Origin: Blattamonas nauphoetae
Lineage: Eukaryota > Preaxostyla > Oxymonadida
Length of the DNA: 64,000 nt
Direction of reading: 5' to 3'
NCBI GenBank assembly: GCA_033064195.1
Contig: JARBJD010000099.1
Span: 1 to 64,000, forward strand
Shown: positions 18,809 through 31,648 of the stretch, one piece after another
Layout: each line of letters opens with the position of its first letter
Numbering within the stretch: the first letter of the stretch is position 1
Made by a program: the position numbers and the translations under genes
The notes under the pieces: model-generated
Database searches by the model: none
The model's input: only the letters and a program-made list of their open reading frames with translations
Told to the model about the DNA's origin: nothing

Positions 18809-21800
18809 TCAATTGGTCTGATTCAGCGAGTCGTTTAGTGATCCAGGGAGCGGAAAACAGTTGTTTTCTTGAAATTGTGTCGGATCAATTGAAAGGACCT
18901 GCGGTGATGTGATTTGTGAAGATTGAAGTTGACCTTGGTCCAGATCGACTGCTGTTGGTAGTTGGATAGTTTGAGGTTGTTGGTTCTGGTTTGAGAGAAT
19001 GTCACCAACGTCAATTCCAGCCATCTTCAACCACAACGATGATCCGTCAAAATGGACAGGTTGGAATGAGAGTGGAGCCGGGTTGTTTGGAGGCTCAGGT
19101 TCAGTAGTGGTTTGAGGAGGTGGAAGAGAAGGAACTTCCTGTGGGGGCTGCTCATCTTCGTTTGGAGAAGTTCCATTTGAATTTGAGAGTCGAGCTTGGG
19201 CTTCAGCTCGTCGATTGATCCTCTCGTCAATTTCTTTTGTTCGTTGAAGATCCTTGAGCTTTTCGTTCTCTCGTTCTGGGTTCGTCCCATGCCGGATCTG
19301 CCAGAGCTTGTTCTGTGCATCCAAAATCTTTTGGCGTTCCATTTCTTTGTTCTGTTTTCGCTTCTCTCCTTCTTCTTGAGCTCTTTTCCTCCGTTCTTCG
19401 CGGAGCTGTTCAATTTTGAGTTTTTCGGCATCTTTTGGACTTGCGACAGAGGCCCCAAGTTGCATGGAGGGAGCACTCGTCTGTCGTGGCTTCTTGAGCG
19501 GGTTCAAGCGGCCCGCACCGACCTGCTTGGTTCCCTTCTGAATATGATTCACCCACTTGGGTTTGGGTGCATTGGAAAACCGTGGAGGAGGCTGTCCTTC
19601 CAAGGGAGGCAGTGGTCGCTGGTCGGTTGAGGCGGAGTGTGGATGAGCCCTGGTCACCTCAACACGCGGAGGCGACGGATTCGGTTGCCACTTCTCTGGT
19701 TTGTGTGATTGGCGTTGTGAGTTGAGTTTGATGGAGAGGGGGTAGAAGAAGAGGGTTGTTTGACTGCGAATCGATTGCGTGAAAATCCCGAGTTGATTGT
19801 TCCAGAACTTCAGATAGAGTGGCTTTCGTCGGCGATGACTTGTGGCAGGGGCAACAGGGAGACGAGAGTCGACGTATGCAGAAGAAATTGGATCAAGATC
19901 GAGGATTGGGGCAGGGACGATGAACGACGATGAATCCGATCCGAAGAGGACTCGCTCTGCACAGCTTTGGAGGAAACGATCTTTAGGTTCCGGTTTGTAC
20001 GAGCTCATTCGTTGGAAGTAATGAGTCACTCGGCCCGTCAGATACACAAGGAGAAGCTTCAGTGAATTCTCATCGACTGTGTTTCGGGAGAATTTGGGAG
20101 GAGAAAAGTTCAAGCAGGGGAGAGGGATGGTTGTGTAATGTTCAGTGAAGGCGGATGCAGCACCACTGCCCGAATAAGACGAAGGCTTCTTCTTTCTGAC
20201 AATCCGAGTTCTTCTGACAAGACGGTGGACACGTCTAAACTGTGGTTGCGGCGGGACAACCTGTTGCTCTGCGAGTTGTTCGGAATGAGCCTGCTGCTGT
20301 TGTAGCAACTGCTCATATACAACCTGTTGTTCACGAATCTCTTGTTGCCTTTGGGCATCGGAACGAAGCCGCTCTTCTTCTTCTCGGCGTTGCCGATTGT
20401 TTTCCAGTTTTTCTTCTCTTTTCCGTTGGGCTTCAGCCTGCCTACGTTCACGTCTTTCTTTTTGTTGGTCACGCCGTTGTTGTCTGAGAGCATTTCGCTC
20501 TTCGACTGATTGGCGGATCGACGGAGGAGTGCTCTGTGTTTTGGGTGCTGGTGCCGGTGGTGGGTGAGGAACATGAACTTGTTGCTGAGGAACTGCCGAT
20601 GCCGTCGAATGGCCAAGTAGAAAGTGTGGCCGCTCTCCTAACTGTGCTGCTGTCATTCCAAGCTGCGCTCGAGCAACAAACTTCTTTTGGGGAGGAGGGA
20701 ATCTCGTCGCTGGGTTTGGTGTTGGGCGAGAAGAGACGTCTTGTGGATTCTCATTTTGCGAGAGAGCAAGCTGATGGACTGGATCGGGGTGGAGTGGTTC
20801 AGGAGCTTCATTTTGGTCGAGGTATGGATCGATTGCTTCTTCTTGAAAATCCATTTCGATTTCGGGGATGATTTCATCATCCGAGATTATCTCTGAATCT
20901 TCGATTACTGCCTCTGAAACTGGATCCTGAAAGTGATCTTCACCAGAAAGCGGGGCGGTGATTGGTTGGGTAACTGGCTCAGGTTCTGTGAGATTGGGCA
21001 TTACTGGTGATTGAGCTGGTTCAGGGTTTGCGTCAACGATCGTGACGTGTGGTGACGAACGTGGAACGTCTTGAATAAACTCCGACGAGATCACAATGGG
21101 CTCATCTTCGCTGATTTCCTCTTCGAAGCTCTCTTCTGCATCAGTGTACTCGCTCTCTTCATCAAGTTGACCGTTATCGTCTCCGTCCGACATGTCCTGA
21201 TTCTGCAACTGGAGCAGATGAAGAAGACCAGTCACAGAGACACTACTGAGATGCACAAGAACGGACGTTGGGAGTTGTATGGGACTGTTTGAGTCCAGGG
21301 CAGTTCTTAATTCAGCTTCTGTCTCTTCTGTGAGTTTAATGTTTGATGCATTGAGGAGTGAATCGGACACTGTTTGTGTGCAGATGGTGATTATGGTATC
21401 AACAATGACCTTCTGAGTGAGCGACGGAATCCAAAAGTCCGATTGAGGAGCATTTGGGGTGGCAGTGGACGGCAATTTCGTCGGAGGTGCAGGGATGGTT
21501 GATTGAGCTTTGGGCAGCTTTCTTCTTGAAGAGAAAATGGTGTTCGGATTGATCTGTCCGTCTTGTGGCAGAGAAATAGAACCCAGTTTGTTTTGATCGC
21601 TTTTGTGAAGAAGTGGATTTGGTTTAACAGGATCTGGCTGCTGATCCACCAACGGGAGTGGGAACTCGATGTTGGGACGCGGAAAGTCAAATTTTCCTTC
21701 CAGCTCTTCAAATTCGGCTTGTTCGGTTTGGTTGAGTCGCATTTGTTCAGCGATCTGGCTCTTCATAGCTTCTTCTTTATGCTTTCGTCTTCGGGCAAGT

Positions 21801-24800
21801 TTGATATTCTCCAATCGCTTGAGGAGCTCGGCTTGTTCATGTTCTTTCTTTTGTAGCTCTTCCTCTTTTTTCTTATGTTCTTCGCTTTCGTCATCATCAC
21901 CTTCCTTCAGTTCTTGTTTCAACGCCTCTTGTTCCTTCTTCATGTCCTCCAATTGCTTTTCGAGAGCTTTGTACATCATGTACTGCCTGCGGAGGTCTTC
22001 TTCGGCGATCCCTCCATCTGTCTGAGAGAAGAGGATCTCTTCTTCCTTCCTGGCTTGCTCTTTCTTCCGCTTGTCCTCAGCTTCTTGCCTTCGCTTCTCC
22101 TCTTCTTTTCTCTCCTTCTCCAAACGAACCTTCTCCTCTTCTTCGAAGATCCGTCGTTTCTTTTCCAGTCGCACCCGTTCTTCCATCTCCTCGTTGAGTC
22201 GATGATCGATTGCTGCTCGGCGCGCGAGCCTTTCTTCCTTCTCCTTTTGTCTTTCCTGCTGTCGAGCATCAGTTTTGATCCTTTCCTCTTCTTCCCAGAG
22301 GAGTTGATCCAACTGCCTTTGTCGCTCACGTTCAAGTGATACCCGCTTTTCAATTTCGATTTCCCGATCGAGTCGCCTTTGCTTCATCCGCTCCATTCTC
22401 TGCCGTTCCTCATTTTCTCGTCTTTGCTTTTCTTCAGCAACGATGAGTCTTTCTCTTTCAGCCATGCGTTCCATCCGTCCCATCATCATTTCGTGGATCT
22501 CTTCGTTCATCAGAGTGCTCATATTCGACGCACGCTCATGATCAAGAAGTGCGCGTGCGAATTCTTCTCCCCCAGGTGCCCAAAATAGCGAGCACAGGAG
22601 ATGCGAAACGAGTGAGCGAACGACAGTTGCAAGGGGGACTGTTTCGTTTGAGAGTGCTTTCTGTTCAATGGCGGCTCGGGAAAGAGGTGTCTCTTCCTTG
22701 GTCTGTTGATCGAGTTCCAATGATTTCACCTTTCGGATGAAACGTTCGGAACGCTCCATGTTTTCTCCTTCCTTTCCGAAGTCGTGGTAGCGGAGCATCA
22801 TGGCGGAAATGACATGTCCAAGGAAGCGGAGGATGAGGAATTGGGCGATCGTTGGATTTTGATCAGAGACGAGGATTTCTTCGAGAAGAGACTGATCGAT
22901 CCGAACACCCTTCAGTTCAGGGATGTCATCGACGGTGTGGCTAACTGAATCCCAGAAAGATTGAGGAAGATAGTCTGAGAGGGATTTCACATTCTTCGAT
23001 TTAGGATGTGGCTGAGATGATTTTATTTCTGAATGAACCATGGAGCGTTGTCGAATCATTTCAATTGCTTCGAGAGAGCTTTGCATGTACCCCTTTTGGA
23101 CTGACCCTCGCCCGTGTCTGTTTGTTGGCTGAACTTGGAGAGCTTGAGAGATGAGAATCGAACTCGTAGATCTGATCAAGAGAATAGCTTCAGTTTTTGT
23201 TGTGCATGGATGCGCCATCAGAGCAGAAAGAGATGCGATACAAAAGAAGAACGATGGCGAGAGAAGATCCTCTTGCGAGCGAAACTTTGTTGACACAGCC
23301 TGGATGACCTGGTTGAGACATGATCGGACAAAGCCAATTTGGACAAGCGGGAACACCTTGATGTTTTTGAGAATGAGTGTCTGTGGAGCAGATACTGAAG
23401 GTGGAAGTGACGAGAAGATTGAACTGAAAATATCGTTGGACTTGGGTGGCAATTGGGATTCGAGGAAGAGTTCTGGTTTGAGACACGAATTACTCGGATG
23501 GAAAGAGTATATGACATTAAACAGAATCGAGAAGGACGGACGGAGACGGAGTGACTTGAATGGCCTGTGAACAGGAGAGAACATCTCGCTGTGCGGAGTC
23601 AGGAAAAGGTCACTTTCTTCCGGACAATCGTCATCAACAAATTGAGAGTAGTCGATGAGTGTTGTCGGGATGAGTGATTCAGCGTTTGGAGCCGAAACAA
23701 ATCCCTGAAATTCAGTCTTCTCCACAACTTTTGCGATGAAAGCAAGAACAAAAGATTGTGCAAGGAAGAGGGAGGATCTTCCCTCCTCCTTTTTGAGAAT
23801 ATGTTTTTCTTCTTCGGTTTCCGAGAGTGCAATTCCATGATAGAGGGACACTAAGCGTTGAAAGAGGAAACACCAGATTTCTTGAATGGGGACGCGGATC
23901 ATGAATGAGTAGAGAGTGTTGAAGAAAGACTGCTGTTTCAGAGAATTGGCTGAGATTCCAGCAAGGAAGAATCCCGGAAAGTGTTGGTACAGCCTGAGGA
24001 CGAACGAGAACTGATGGAGGATTTGTGGGAGAGCGATTGACGAAGAGTAGATTGGGTCGTCCTCCTCAAGATCCGCATCTTCGAACTCTTCCAGAACAAC
24101 TGCGAGGTTAGCTCCCGCCTGATCGATGGTGTTGTGCGAAATGGGCTCTATGATTGTGAGGATGAGCTCCTCTTCTTTTTGTCTGTCCTGGACCATCTTC
24201 GTCAAATATCCTCTTCGTTCATGGTCAAATCGTTGGACAGCTTCATTCCGTTCTCGGAGGTAGTCTGTCTCCATCTTGTTTCCAGATGTCGGAGGCTGAG
24301 GGACTGACTGGGCGACCTGCTGTGGAAGAGGCTTCGGTGCAGCTGTTCGTGCGTACGATGACACTCCAGGCTTATAAATCTTGGCTTTGTGCTGGATAAT
24401 CTGGACGTTGTCTCTTTTTATGCGACGGCCTGTGACAGGATCATACCCGTCTTGATCGTTGACCACAATCTCGACTTCTGGAGCGTCGATGGTTCGCATC
24501 AGAGATGGCGGCATTTTTGCTTTTGAACGATTGTGGTTGAGTCGAGGTCTTTGTGGAGGAAGAGACCTAGCAACTGGTGGAGGTTGGGCAGGGGCGGGTT
24601 CATTAACAGGTTTGGTGGGATGTGGAACGAGTGGCAGGCTCTGATGGACAGTGTCGACCGTCGTTTCCTCAACTCGCTTCCTGATTCGATCTTCCGAAAT
24701 TACTACGTTGTCCATCACCTCACCATCAAAAACAACTCCAGCAACCAGAGCAGCATTCAACTCATCCAGATACTTGCGGAGGAAGAACGAGGGCGAAGTG

Positions 24801-27796
24801 AGTGCTGGAACAAGAGTTTCAAGGAAGAAGAGTGGGCCTGTGGGAGAACTCTGCTTTTGAGAGGTGGGGAAGGTTGAGGCGATGAGAGTGTTGAAAATGT
24901 AGTCGATGAGATCTCGGCGAGTGAATGAGCGGATCAGACTTGTGAACGACATTGTGAGAAGATGCTGATGTGACGGGATGTTGAAAGCGAGTGAGAGTCT
25001 CACCGAAAGCGCATAGCCCGACGAGAGGTACCACTTCCAGCATTCTTGCTGAACAAGACGAAGGTTGAAGAGGAGGGCATTCGATTCCTGAAGAGTGAGA
25101 TGGTTTGAGTCACGCTGATTGAGTGCTGCATTTTGAATCGTTTTGACGATCCATTCTCGACTCTTCGCTTCTTCTTCCGACACCTTGAGAGGGATGAGAT
25201 GGAAGAAGAACATGATGAGAGTTGAGATACAATCACAACTTGCCTTCGCCAGGAGAAGACTGTACACATCGCAGTCATCGTGAGGATCTGGCTTGCTGGA
25301 GGGGTCTGGATGGAGTGGTGATGAGAGCATGCCGGCCGAGAGGAGGGTAAACACCTGCATGATTGATGACGGCTCGGAGAGGAGACTGAAGGCGAGCGAG
25401 AGGGAGTGCTGCTGGACGAAGAAGTAGAAAGAAAGGGCGGGGAACGAGTAGAGAGGGTGATTCATTGGAAGATGCGGAGTGAATTTCGACACGAACGGGA
25501 TACGTTTGTACGGTTTCGAGGGAATTGGCTGTGGCGGATGGAGAGAAGACGAGTTGTCAAGTTGCACTGGTTCGTTCTGCAGGACGTCTAAGACCATCTG
25601 GCGTTCCCTTTCGATTTTCTCTTTCCATGCGTTCAGTGCTTCTTGGTTCTTTTTCATGTTTTCGTTTTCTTCCTGTTCCCACGCCTTGTACGATTTGATT
25701 GAGTCGATCTCGTACTTCCTCCTCCGACAGTACTCATCGTCTTTGAAGAGCATCTCCTGAAGCCGCTCTGGATGGTCGAGAGTTACATCGTGGACTTCGC
25801 TCTCAGTCAAGCCGAATGCCTCGCCCACAAGGTTTTTCAGGATATCCATGGCTTTGGGAGGAAGATGATTCTGTTGGGTGAATGGAGTGTTGGGGGAGAG
25901 GACCAGGAGGTCATCGAGAGAGAGGTTGGGAACGGTTTGGATTTTGCTGTTGAGACGGGAGTAGATGTACAGAGAGAAGGGGAGCATGGGAGAAGCGGTG
26001 AAAGAGAATGCTTCGGAGGCAGTTGGGAGAGAGCAAAGACGGCTGAGGTTGGTCCACATTGTGATTGTGTTGAGGGTTGCTGTTGGGAGTGATTGTTCAG
26101 CGCCACGAACAAGTCCATCACGTGTGGAGACGTTGAGGGACTGCCAGAAGGAGAGGATGGGGATCCCAACAGTTTTGTTGTGATCCATAATGCTTTCCAG
26201 GATTTTCTTCATCACCACCACCTGTTGGATGGTGTTGAAGGAGTGAGAGAGCGAGATGGTGCGGAAGAAGCGAGCAATTGAAGCAGAAGCGAGAGAAGAC
26301 GAATTGCCAAGAGGGAGGTGCTCTGGTGAGACTGATGGAAAGTGTTGCTGAATCAGGCTGTTGTTGATGGCGACGTGTTGCACGAACTGCTGCATCACTT
26401 TTTTGGATTGAGTGTGCTGACTTGGTTGGGGTTTCGGGTGTTCCTGTTCATTCTCAAAATTGACGTTCTTGACAGCTCGTCTCACCATCTCCTCCTTCTC
26501 GAACTGCTCGCGTCTGTGCTGTCTGACATCCTTCTGCAAAAGAGAGGGATTGTGTGCCTTTTCTGTGGCCATCAGCATCTCCTGCGCCAGAACGGCAACA
26601 GTGACTGCTTCCACGTCCTCGTGTGCTCCTGAACCTGTGCCAAGGAGTGCATGTGACTTGGCTATGATTTGGCGGTCGAACTCAGTTTGCTGACGGTCAC
26701 GTTCAAGTTTGAGTTTTGTTGCCTGTTGCTTTTGCTGTTCTCGCATTTGAATGTATTTTTGCTTCTCTTTTTCCAATGCTTCGAGCTCTTGTTCATTTTC
26801 TTGTTGCTGAAGCTGCTGTCGGAGTTCATCTTCCGCAGCTTTGTGTGCACTGACAGTTTGTGCATGGCTCATGATTTGAGCTGACAAGGTATCTTGTTCA
26901 AGTTCTCTTTGCCTCACTCTGTTTGCGGCTTCATTGTCACGCAGTTGTCTCTGCACATCATGAAGATATGAGTCTACAACATTACTTCCCTGAGCTTGCT
27001 GTACATTTTCTTCTGCACGCTTCGCTTTGGCTTCGAGTTTTCGTCGTCTTGCCTCTTTCAGACTCAGACCATTTTGTTTTGGGGCTGCTCCTTCACGGTT
27101 TTGAAGTTCCTGAGCTATTCGTCTGTTAATCATTCGTCCTTCCACAGTGTTTGGATCGACCTGTGGAAAAGAAGGATTACTCTGAGGATTAGGAGGTTGT
27201 GGCTGTGTGACGATTGGAGGGATTCCAGGATCAGGAGGCGGGATCGTAACAGGAATTGATCCTGAATATTCATTAGATAATGAAAAAATATATCTCATTA
27301 CAGACCTGGTTCCGGTTCTAAGCGTTTGCAGACTTGTTCTAGGTAAGAGAGAACTCGATCAACGGTTTCCTCGTCTAAATGAGAATTAATTGGACGATAC
27401 AAAGAAAAATAACGTGAGAGATCATATATACTACATACCTGCTTGAATTAAACGAGATTTTATGGACGCATCGATGGTTATACCGATATAGGAGAAAACT
27501 ACGAAGAGTTCTTCATAAGTTGATTGAGGTGTTGCTTGAGGGTTGGTGGACGGAACAGAAATGCGATGTACTTTGTTGAACAGTTCTTGATTTTGGAGTC
27601 TTTCTGCTTCTTTTAACAAAATTGTGCGAAAGAGTTCTCCAGAGGAAATTTGTGAAGTGAGTTCATCAGGACAGTCAAATGGTCGCATTGGATCTGTTGG
27701 AGGAACATAATGCTGCAATAATCCCAATTGCGAGAGCCATTGTGCATTCTGTGTTGAAATTCTCATGAAGTGAACTGGCTGATCACTGAACCACAT
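18809..27796 (-). CDS. Giant coiled-coil protein, 2959 aa, unknown function
   Basis: Three exons: 27439-27796, 27306-27374 and 18809-27261, with introns of 64 and 44 bp. The N-terminal 140 residues (WLSQLGLLQHY, ISSGELFRTILLKEAERL, SYIGITIDASIKSRLIQAG) look like a calponin-homology-type fold, but this is tentative. They are followed by a Pro/Gln-rich linker and a first coiled coil (RRRKLEAKAKRAEENVQQA and onward). Then come several large globular helical segments and a second, long Glu/Arg-rich coiled coil (ERERQRQLDQLLWEEEERI region, near residue 1700). Acidic and Pro-rich stretches and a third charged coil (RDQQKERRERRQAEAQRK) lead to a C-terminal basic/Gln-rich tail. No motor, kinase or nucleotide-binding motif is seen. 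The architecture suggests a cytoskeletal scaffold, perhaps of the flagellar apparatus or spindle; this is inference. The second-exon join is supported by frame, not by homology. Confidence 0.75.
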
Positions 27797-28028
27797 TTGA
27801 AATGTTTGTTTTGAAAAAAGACTAGATTGAGCCTGTAAGGACTTAGGAACCTCAAATACAGTTTTGATACGGTGAGAAAAAGTCAGTGAAGCAAAAAAGA
27901 GATAGATGCAGAATATAAGCGGACAGGAGAAACGGAAGAGTTGTTCGCAAGTGGATGAAGGAAGACATAAGAATTAAGAGAATCAGAGATCACAGTGAAG
28001 GAAGATAGATCGATAGGCGCCACCTTCC

Positions 28029-30560
28029 TCACATTGCGAGGAGAGAGACGACAAAATCAAAGAGTTGATGGAGGATGTGCTTGGCGGGGTCGACAGTGAG
28101 AGAGCAGAATGAATACAGAAACGCAATGTTCTCCGACAGCAGGTGGACTGCCATTTGGAAGCGTGGGTAGTCATTGGGGCCGTTGACAAAGAGGGGGTAG
28201 AGAGGCAGGGAGGAGGAGTGGGGGGAGTCGTACAAGTTGAGGAGGGCAGAAAGCGAGGTGCCGAGTGGGATGTTGTTGAGTGTAGTGAGGTGCTTGAAGG
28301 TGAGATGGGGGAAGGCCAGAGGAGGCGGTGGGGGCGGGATGGGGGCGATTTGTGTCGGAGGATCTTTCGGGGAGTCTTGCGGACTGTGACATTGGATGAC
28401 GGACTCGTCGGGGATTTCGAGAGAGGCAGACAGGATGCCTGTGGAGGTGAAAGCATTTGGCTTTGTTCCATGCGGATTGGGGGGTGGAGGCAGCGGATTC
28501 GAGGTGAACATTGTGTTGGTGACTTTAAATGATTTTTCGTCCGAGCTCAGTCTCGATGAGCTGCGGCCAGACGGTTGGGAAATAGCATTGATGTGATCCC
28601 AGTCGTCAGATATTGGAGACGACGGAACTTGCACAGGGTCCAGGAATACATACGAGAAGAGGCGTGTGGTTGGTGCTCTGGTGTTTGGATGTGAAATGAC
28701 GAACTGTTCGACGCGTTGGGCGAGGGAGACGATCGACCGTGCTTTGTCTGGTTGGTTGCTTTTCTTCTCTGGTTTCGACAAGGTGTCGAGGGTGAAGGGG
28801 TGGTACAGAGCAGTGAAGAGAGTGGCTGAGGAGCGGAAGAGAGAGAAGAGTGGCGCACTGTCAGCGTGGAAGATGAAGGAGTGTGAGAGGCCGACGAAGA
28901 TGGGATTGTGAAGCGGCTGTCCAAGGACAAACGACAAGCAACGGACGAGGATGGCAACGAGTCCCATTGCTGCGTTCACCTGTTGATTGGGGTTGTGAGT
29001 GATCGGCGGGAGAGACAGAGACCAGAATGGAGTGACCACTTCAGCATCCCGGATCGACACAGCCCGGCTTGGCGGCGGAACAGGGATCGAGAGCGACGAC
29101 GGAGGCGTAATCAGGGACACTCGCGGCTTTATGACTGATACACGATGATCGCTGCTCCTTTTGGGGATGTTGACATCAAGTTCGATGGACGGGAGGGACG
29201 TGGACGAGATGGGGGGGATGAAAGGATTGAAGAACCAATAAAGGTCGTCGTTCTCTTCCTTTGTCAGATACAGTTTCCAATCTGTGAACTGCAAGTTTTG
29301 GTGTGACCATTCCATCATTTGGGGGAGAGACATCGAGTCCACTGCCCATATTCGGTCGAGAATGCTGTCTGGCTGGATCTCCACTCGTGGAGCAGGATTG
29401 AAGTCGATACGGAGAAGATCAGATGGCCGTGGGCGTACTAAATGTGGGGTTGGACGCCGAGACTTCATGATATCTTGTTTGAGGTCGGCTCGTTCCCTGA
29501 GAAACTTGCGTGATTGTGGTGAGATTGACGTGATGGTGAAGAGTTGAAAGAACGAAAAAACGGCTGAGGCCACGTAGTCTTTATCAGTACTTGAAGCTAT
29601 AGAGAAGGTTTTCCTTAGGGAGTGGAGTGAGGTTTGTTGATGGTGGACGACAATAAAGGTTGGACTGAAAACGGATTTTGATGAAACAATGATGGGAGAA
29701 AATGGTGACTGTAATGCAATGAGAAATTCACGAAGGAGGGAGGCCGAATAGTTGAGTGTGTGAAGAACAGTTTGAGGGACATTTTTCATCGTTCTTTCAT
29801 GCTTAATTTCGGTTTCATTGATTTGTGGAATGTGATCTTTCCATTGCCTGATCAGTTTAGGTTGAATTCGTTGAATAATTCTTTCCTGTTTGAATGCTAC
29901 AGAGAATTGTCTGGAGAAGGTGTGTTTCGGGAGGAGATCAGAGAATGATCCCAAAATATAACTAACTCGTTGTGAAAACGTTTTAAGATCATATGCGATC
30001 GAATCAAACTCTAATAGATATTTATTTAGAAGTTCTCTTCGGTGTTCGATGGATTGCTTGACTTGATTTCGTTCTTTGATGTATTTTGAATGTGAATGCA
30101 AAAGATCTTCGAAGCTTATGATCGAATTATTCAGTTTTTCGTTTTCATTTGAGTTTTGTCGTCGTAGTGAACGAGATTCAACCAGGTACGTGTGAAGAAG
30201 TGAAATGCTGATCGTTTGCATCACTTTCTTTTCTTTCAATTTCAATTTTGGAATTCTTGTTTCAGATGTATTATTCGGAGATGGATTTGGAGACGGTTGT
30301 GTCATAGCAGCTGGTTTGGCGGTTCGTTTTAAAGTTTGGAGCATATTTTGAGTGGATGTCATTGAAATGAGCTGAGTTTGTGGTGCAAGAGATAATAAAA
30401 AACGAGGTGCTTGAGTTAATTTGGTGTTTTGAGAGACATTGTGCGAATTTTTGTGTTTTGGATTATTGTTGATTCTCGGGTGTAGAGTTTGAGAATGTGG
30501 ATATCTTGGTGGTGGAGAGGGAGCTAAAAGAAAATGCATAACAAAGACGCTGTCATACAT
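28029..30560 (-). CDS. UVRAG/Vps38-like autophagy and endosome protein
   Basis: A single open frame of 843 aa. After a low-complexity N-terminus comes a coiled coil (about 120-250, with LRRQNSNENEKLNN and SIEHRRELLNKYLLEF). The C-terminal half carries the membrane-binding BARA2-like pattern of UVRAG/Atg14: GLVAILVRCLSFVLGQPLHNPIFVG, matching the LGxxxHLVxxLSxxLxVPLRYP pattern, and YPRFQMAVHLLSENIAFLY near the end, matching the xxYAVxLLNxxI pattern. In known systems this protein pairs with Beclin-1 in the class III PI3-kinase (Vps34) complex II, which acts on endosomes and autophagosomes. Assignment rests on these two segments and the overall layout; Atg14 is the alternative. A Pro-rich insertion separates the two blocks. 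The second in-frame Met (residue 8) could be the real start. Its start codon lies 89 bp from the divergent p47-like gene. Confidence 0.62.
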   Translation of the reverse strand: MYDSVFVMHFLLAPSPPPRYPHSQTLHPRINNNPKHKNSHNVSQNTKLTQAPRFLLSLAPQTQLISMTSTQNMLQTLKRTAKPAAMTQPSPNPSPNNTSETRIPKLKLKEKKVMQTISISLLHTYLVESRSLRRQNSNENEKLNNSIISFEDLLHSHSKYIKERNQVKQSIEHRRELLNKYLLEFDSIAYDLKTFSQRVSYILGSFSDLLPKHTFSRQFSVAFKQERIIQRIQPKLIRQWKDHIPQINETEIKHERTMKNVPQTVLHTLNYSASLLREFLIALQSPFSPIIVSSKSVFSPTFIVVHHQQTSLHSLRKTFSIASSTDKDYVASAVFSFFQLFTITSISPQSRKFLRERADLKQDIMKSRRPTPHLVRPRPSDLLRIDFNPAPRVEIQPDSILDRIWAVDSMSLPQMMEWSHQNLQFTDWKLYLTKEENDDLYWFFNPFIPPISSTSLPSIELDVNIPKRSSDHRVSVIKPRVSLITPPSSLSIPVPPPSRAVSIRDAEVVTPFWSLSLPPITHNPNQQVNAAMGLVAILVRCLSFVLGQPLHNPIFVGLSHSFIFHADSAPLFSLFRSSATLFTALYHPFTLDTLSKPEKKSNQPDKARSIVSLAQRVEQFVISHPNTRAPTTRLFSYVFLDPVQVPSSPISDDWDHINAISQPSGRSSSRLSSDEKSFKVTNTMFTSNPLPPPPNPHGTKPNAFTSTGILSASLEIPDESVIQCHSPQDSPKDPPTQIAPIPPPPPPLAFPHLTFKHLTTLNNIPLGTSLSALLNLYDSPHSSSLPLYPLFVNGPNDYPRFQMAVHLLSENIAFLYSFCSLTVDPAKHILHQLFDFVVSLLAM

Positions 30561-30649
30561 GGACTTGGATGAAGAGTTAGAGGAGAATACATAATGGAAA
30601 ATCTCTCAATGGGCTCATCCAATCCAATTTGTTGGACAGATTACCTCTT

Positions 30650-31422
30650 ATGAATGAAGCATCACCTCAACATATTTCTCAATTTATAAGCATCACCGGA
30701 CGATCTCCCATAGATGCTCGGTATTTCCTTCGTCAAACGAACGACGATTTAAATGTCTATTCTCTCATCAATTCATCAATCACCGAAGGAAGCAATCCTC
30801 CAATCGTTTAACCATCCAGATCCCATTGACGAATCTTTCACCCCCGATGCCCAACATGCTTGGGGTATGCTTTTCTCACCAAACTCCTCTTCGTTAGGTA
30901 TGACCTCACTGCCGACACCAACTGGGATAACACCAGAACTCCTTAAAATGTACTCGACCCCAAAGCCAAAAGCCAAACAGCTTGCCCAACCAATAATTAA
31001 TCATCTCCTCAACAAAGGGACGAAGTTTCATCTCTTTCCAATGTCAACAACCATTTTTCACCCTCAGAATCACCATCAGTCAGGAAGAACTCCTTGCAGA
31101 GGAGCGTCTCCGACAAGAGGAAGACTCTGCAATGCTTGCCAGAGCTCAGGATCCTGTTGAGAATCGTCTCTTCCCAACTCCAATCCCTATCCTGGTCACA
31201 TTCTATTCTGATGGCTTCACAGTCAACAACAGTCGCTTTGTACCCAAATCTGAACCAAAACATGATTCTTATCTCCGACGAATGAAGAGCGGGTTTGTTC
31301 TCTTCATGTTCGACCGATTCAGTTCGTTCCCAGAGCAACTTCTCCCGGACAAGATGATTGGAGATGTTGTCCTGATGATGTGTGATAAGCACGACAACAG
31401 TTTTCGACAACATGGTGTGTAA
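30650..31422 (+). CDS. p47/Shp1-like adaptor with UBA and SEP, no UBX seen
   Basis: Five exons (30650-30754, 30789-30864, 30898-31024, 31068-31292, 31323-31422), introns of 30-43 bp, give 210 aa. The N-terminus is a UBA-like domain (QFISITGRSPIDARYFLRQ, then DDLNEAILQSF once intron 1 is removed). After a linker and a short charged helix (EELLAEERLRQEEDSAMLA) comes a SEP domain: VTFYSDGFTVNNSRF, EPKHDSYLRRMKSG, FPEQLLPDKM, DVVLMMCDK. UBA-SEP-UBX is the layout of p47/Shp1, adaptors of the Cdc48/p97 ATPase in membrane fusion and protein turnover. Here the frame stops soon after the SEP domain, and I find no UBX in the 220 bp before the next gene. Either the UBX was lost or another exon was missed. 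Without it, p97 binding would depend on the SEP region alone. Confidence 0.78.
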
Positions 31423-31648
31423 AGGAGAGATGATTGACGTGGCACGAAGATATCAGAGAACAGTGATCAAGACGGACTGAACTGTCAGCCAAAGTTTCTG
31501 ATACGGAGCAATTTGGAGTATATTTGACGGGCTTGTGTGGATGGACTCACATTGTTCAATGAACACAATCACAACGGCTTCGAGACTTTCAAACTGCTAA
31601 AAATCGTGGTCCACCCGCAAAAATGAGTTCACAATGGACAGCAACTTC

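Noticed and set aside
20110-26884. Many frames of 60-170 codons on both strands within the giant gene
   Set aside because: They are shadows of the 2959-aa coding sequence, whose codon-biased coiled coils keep other frames open.
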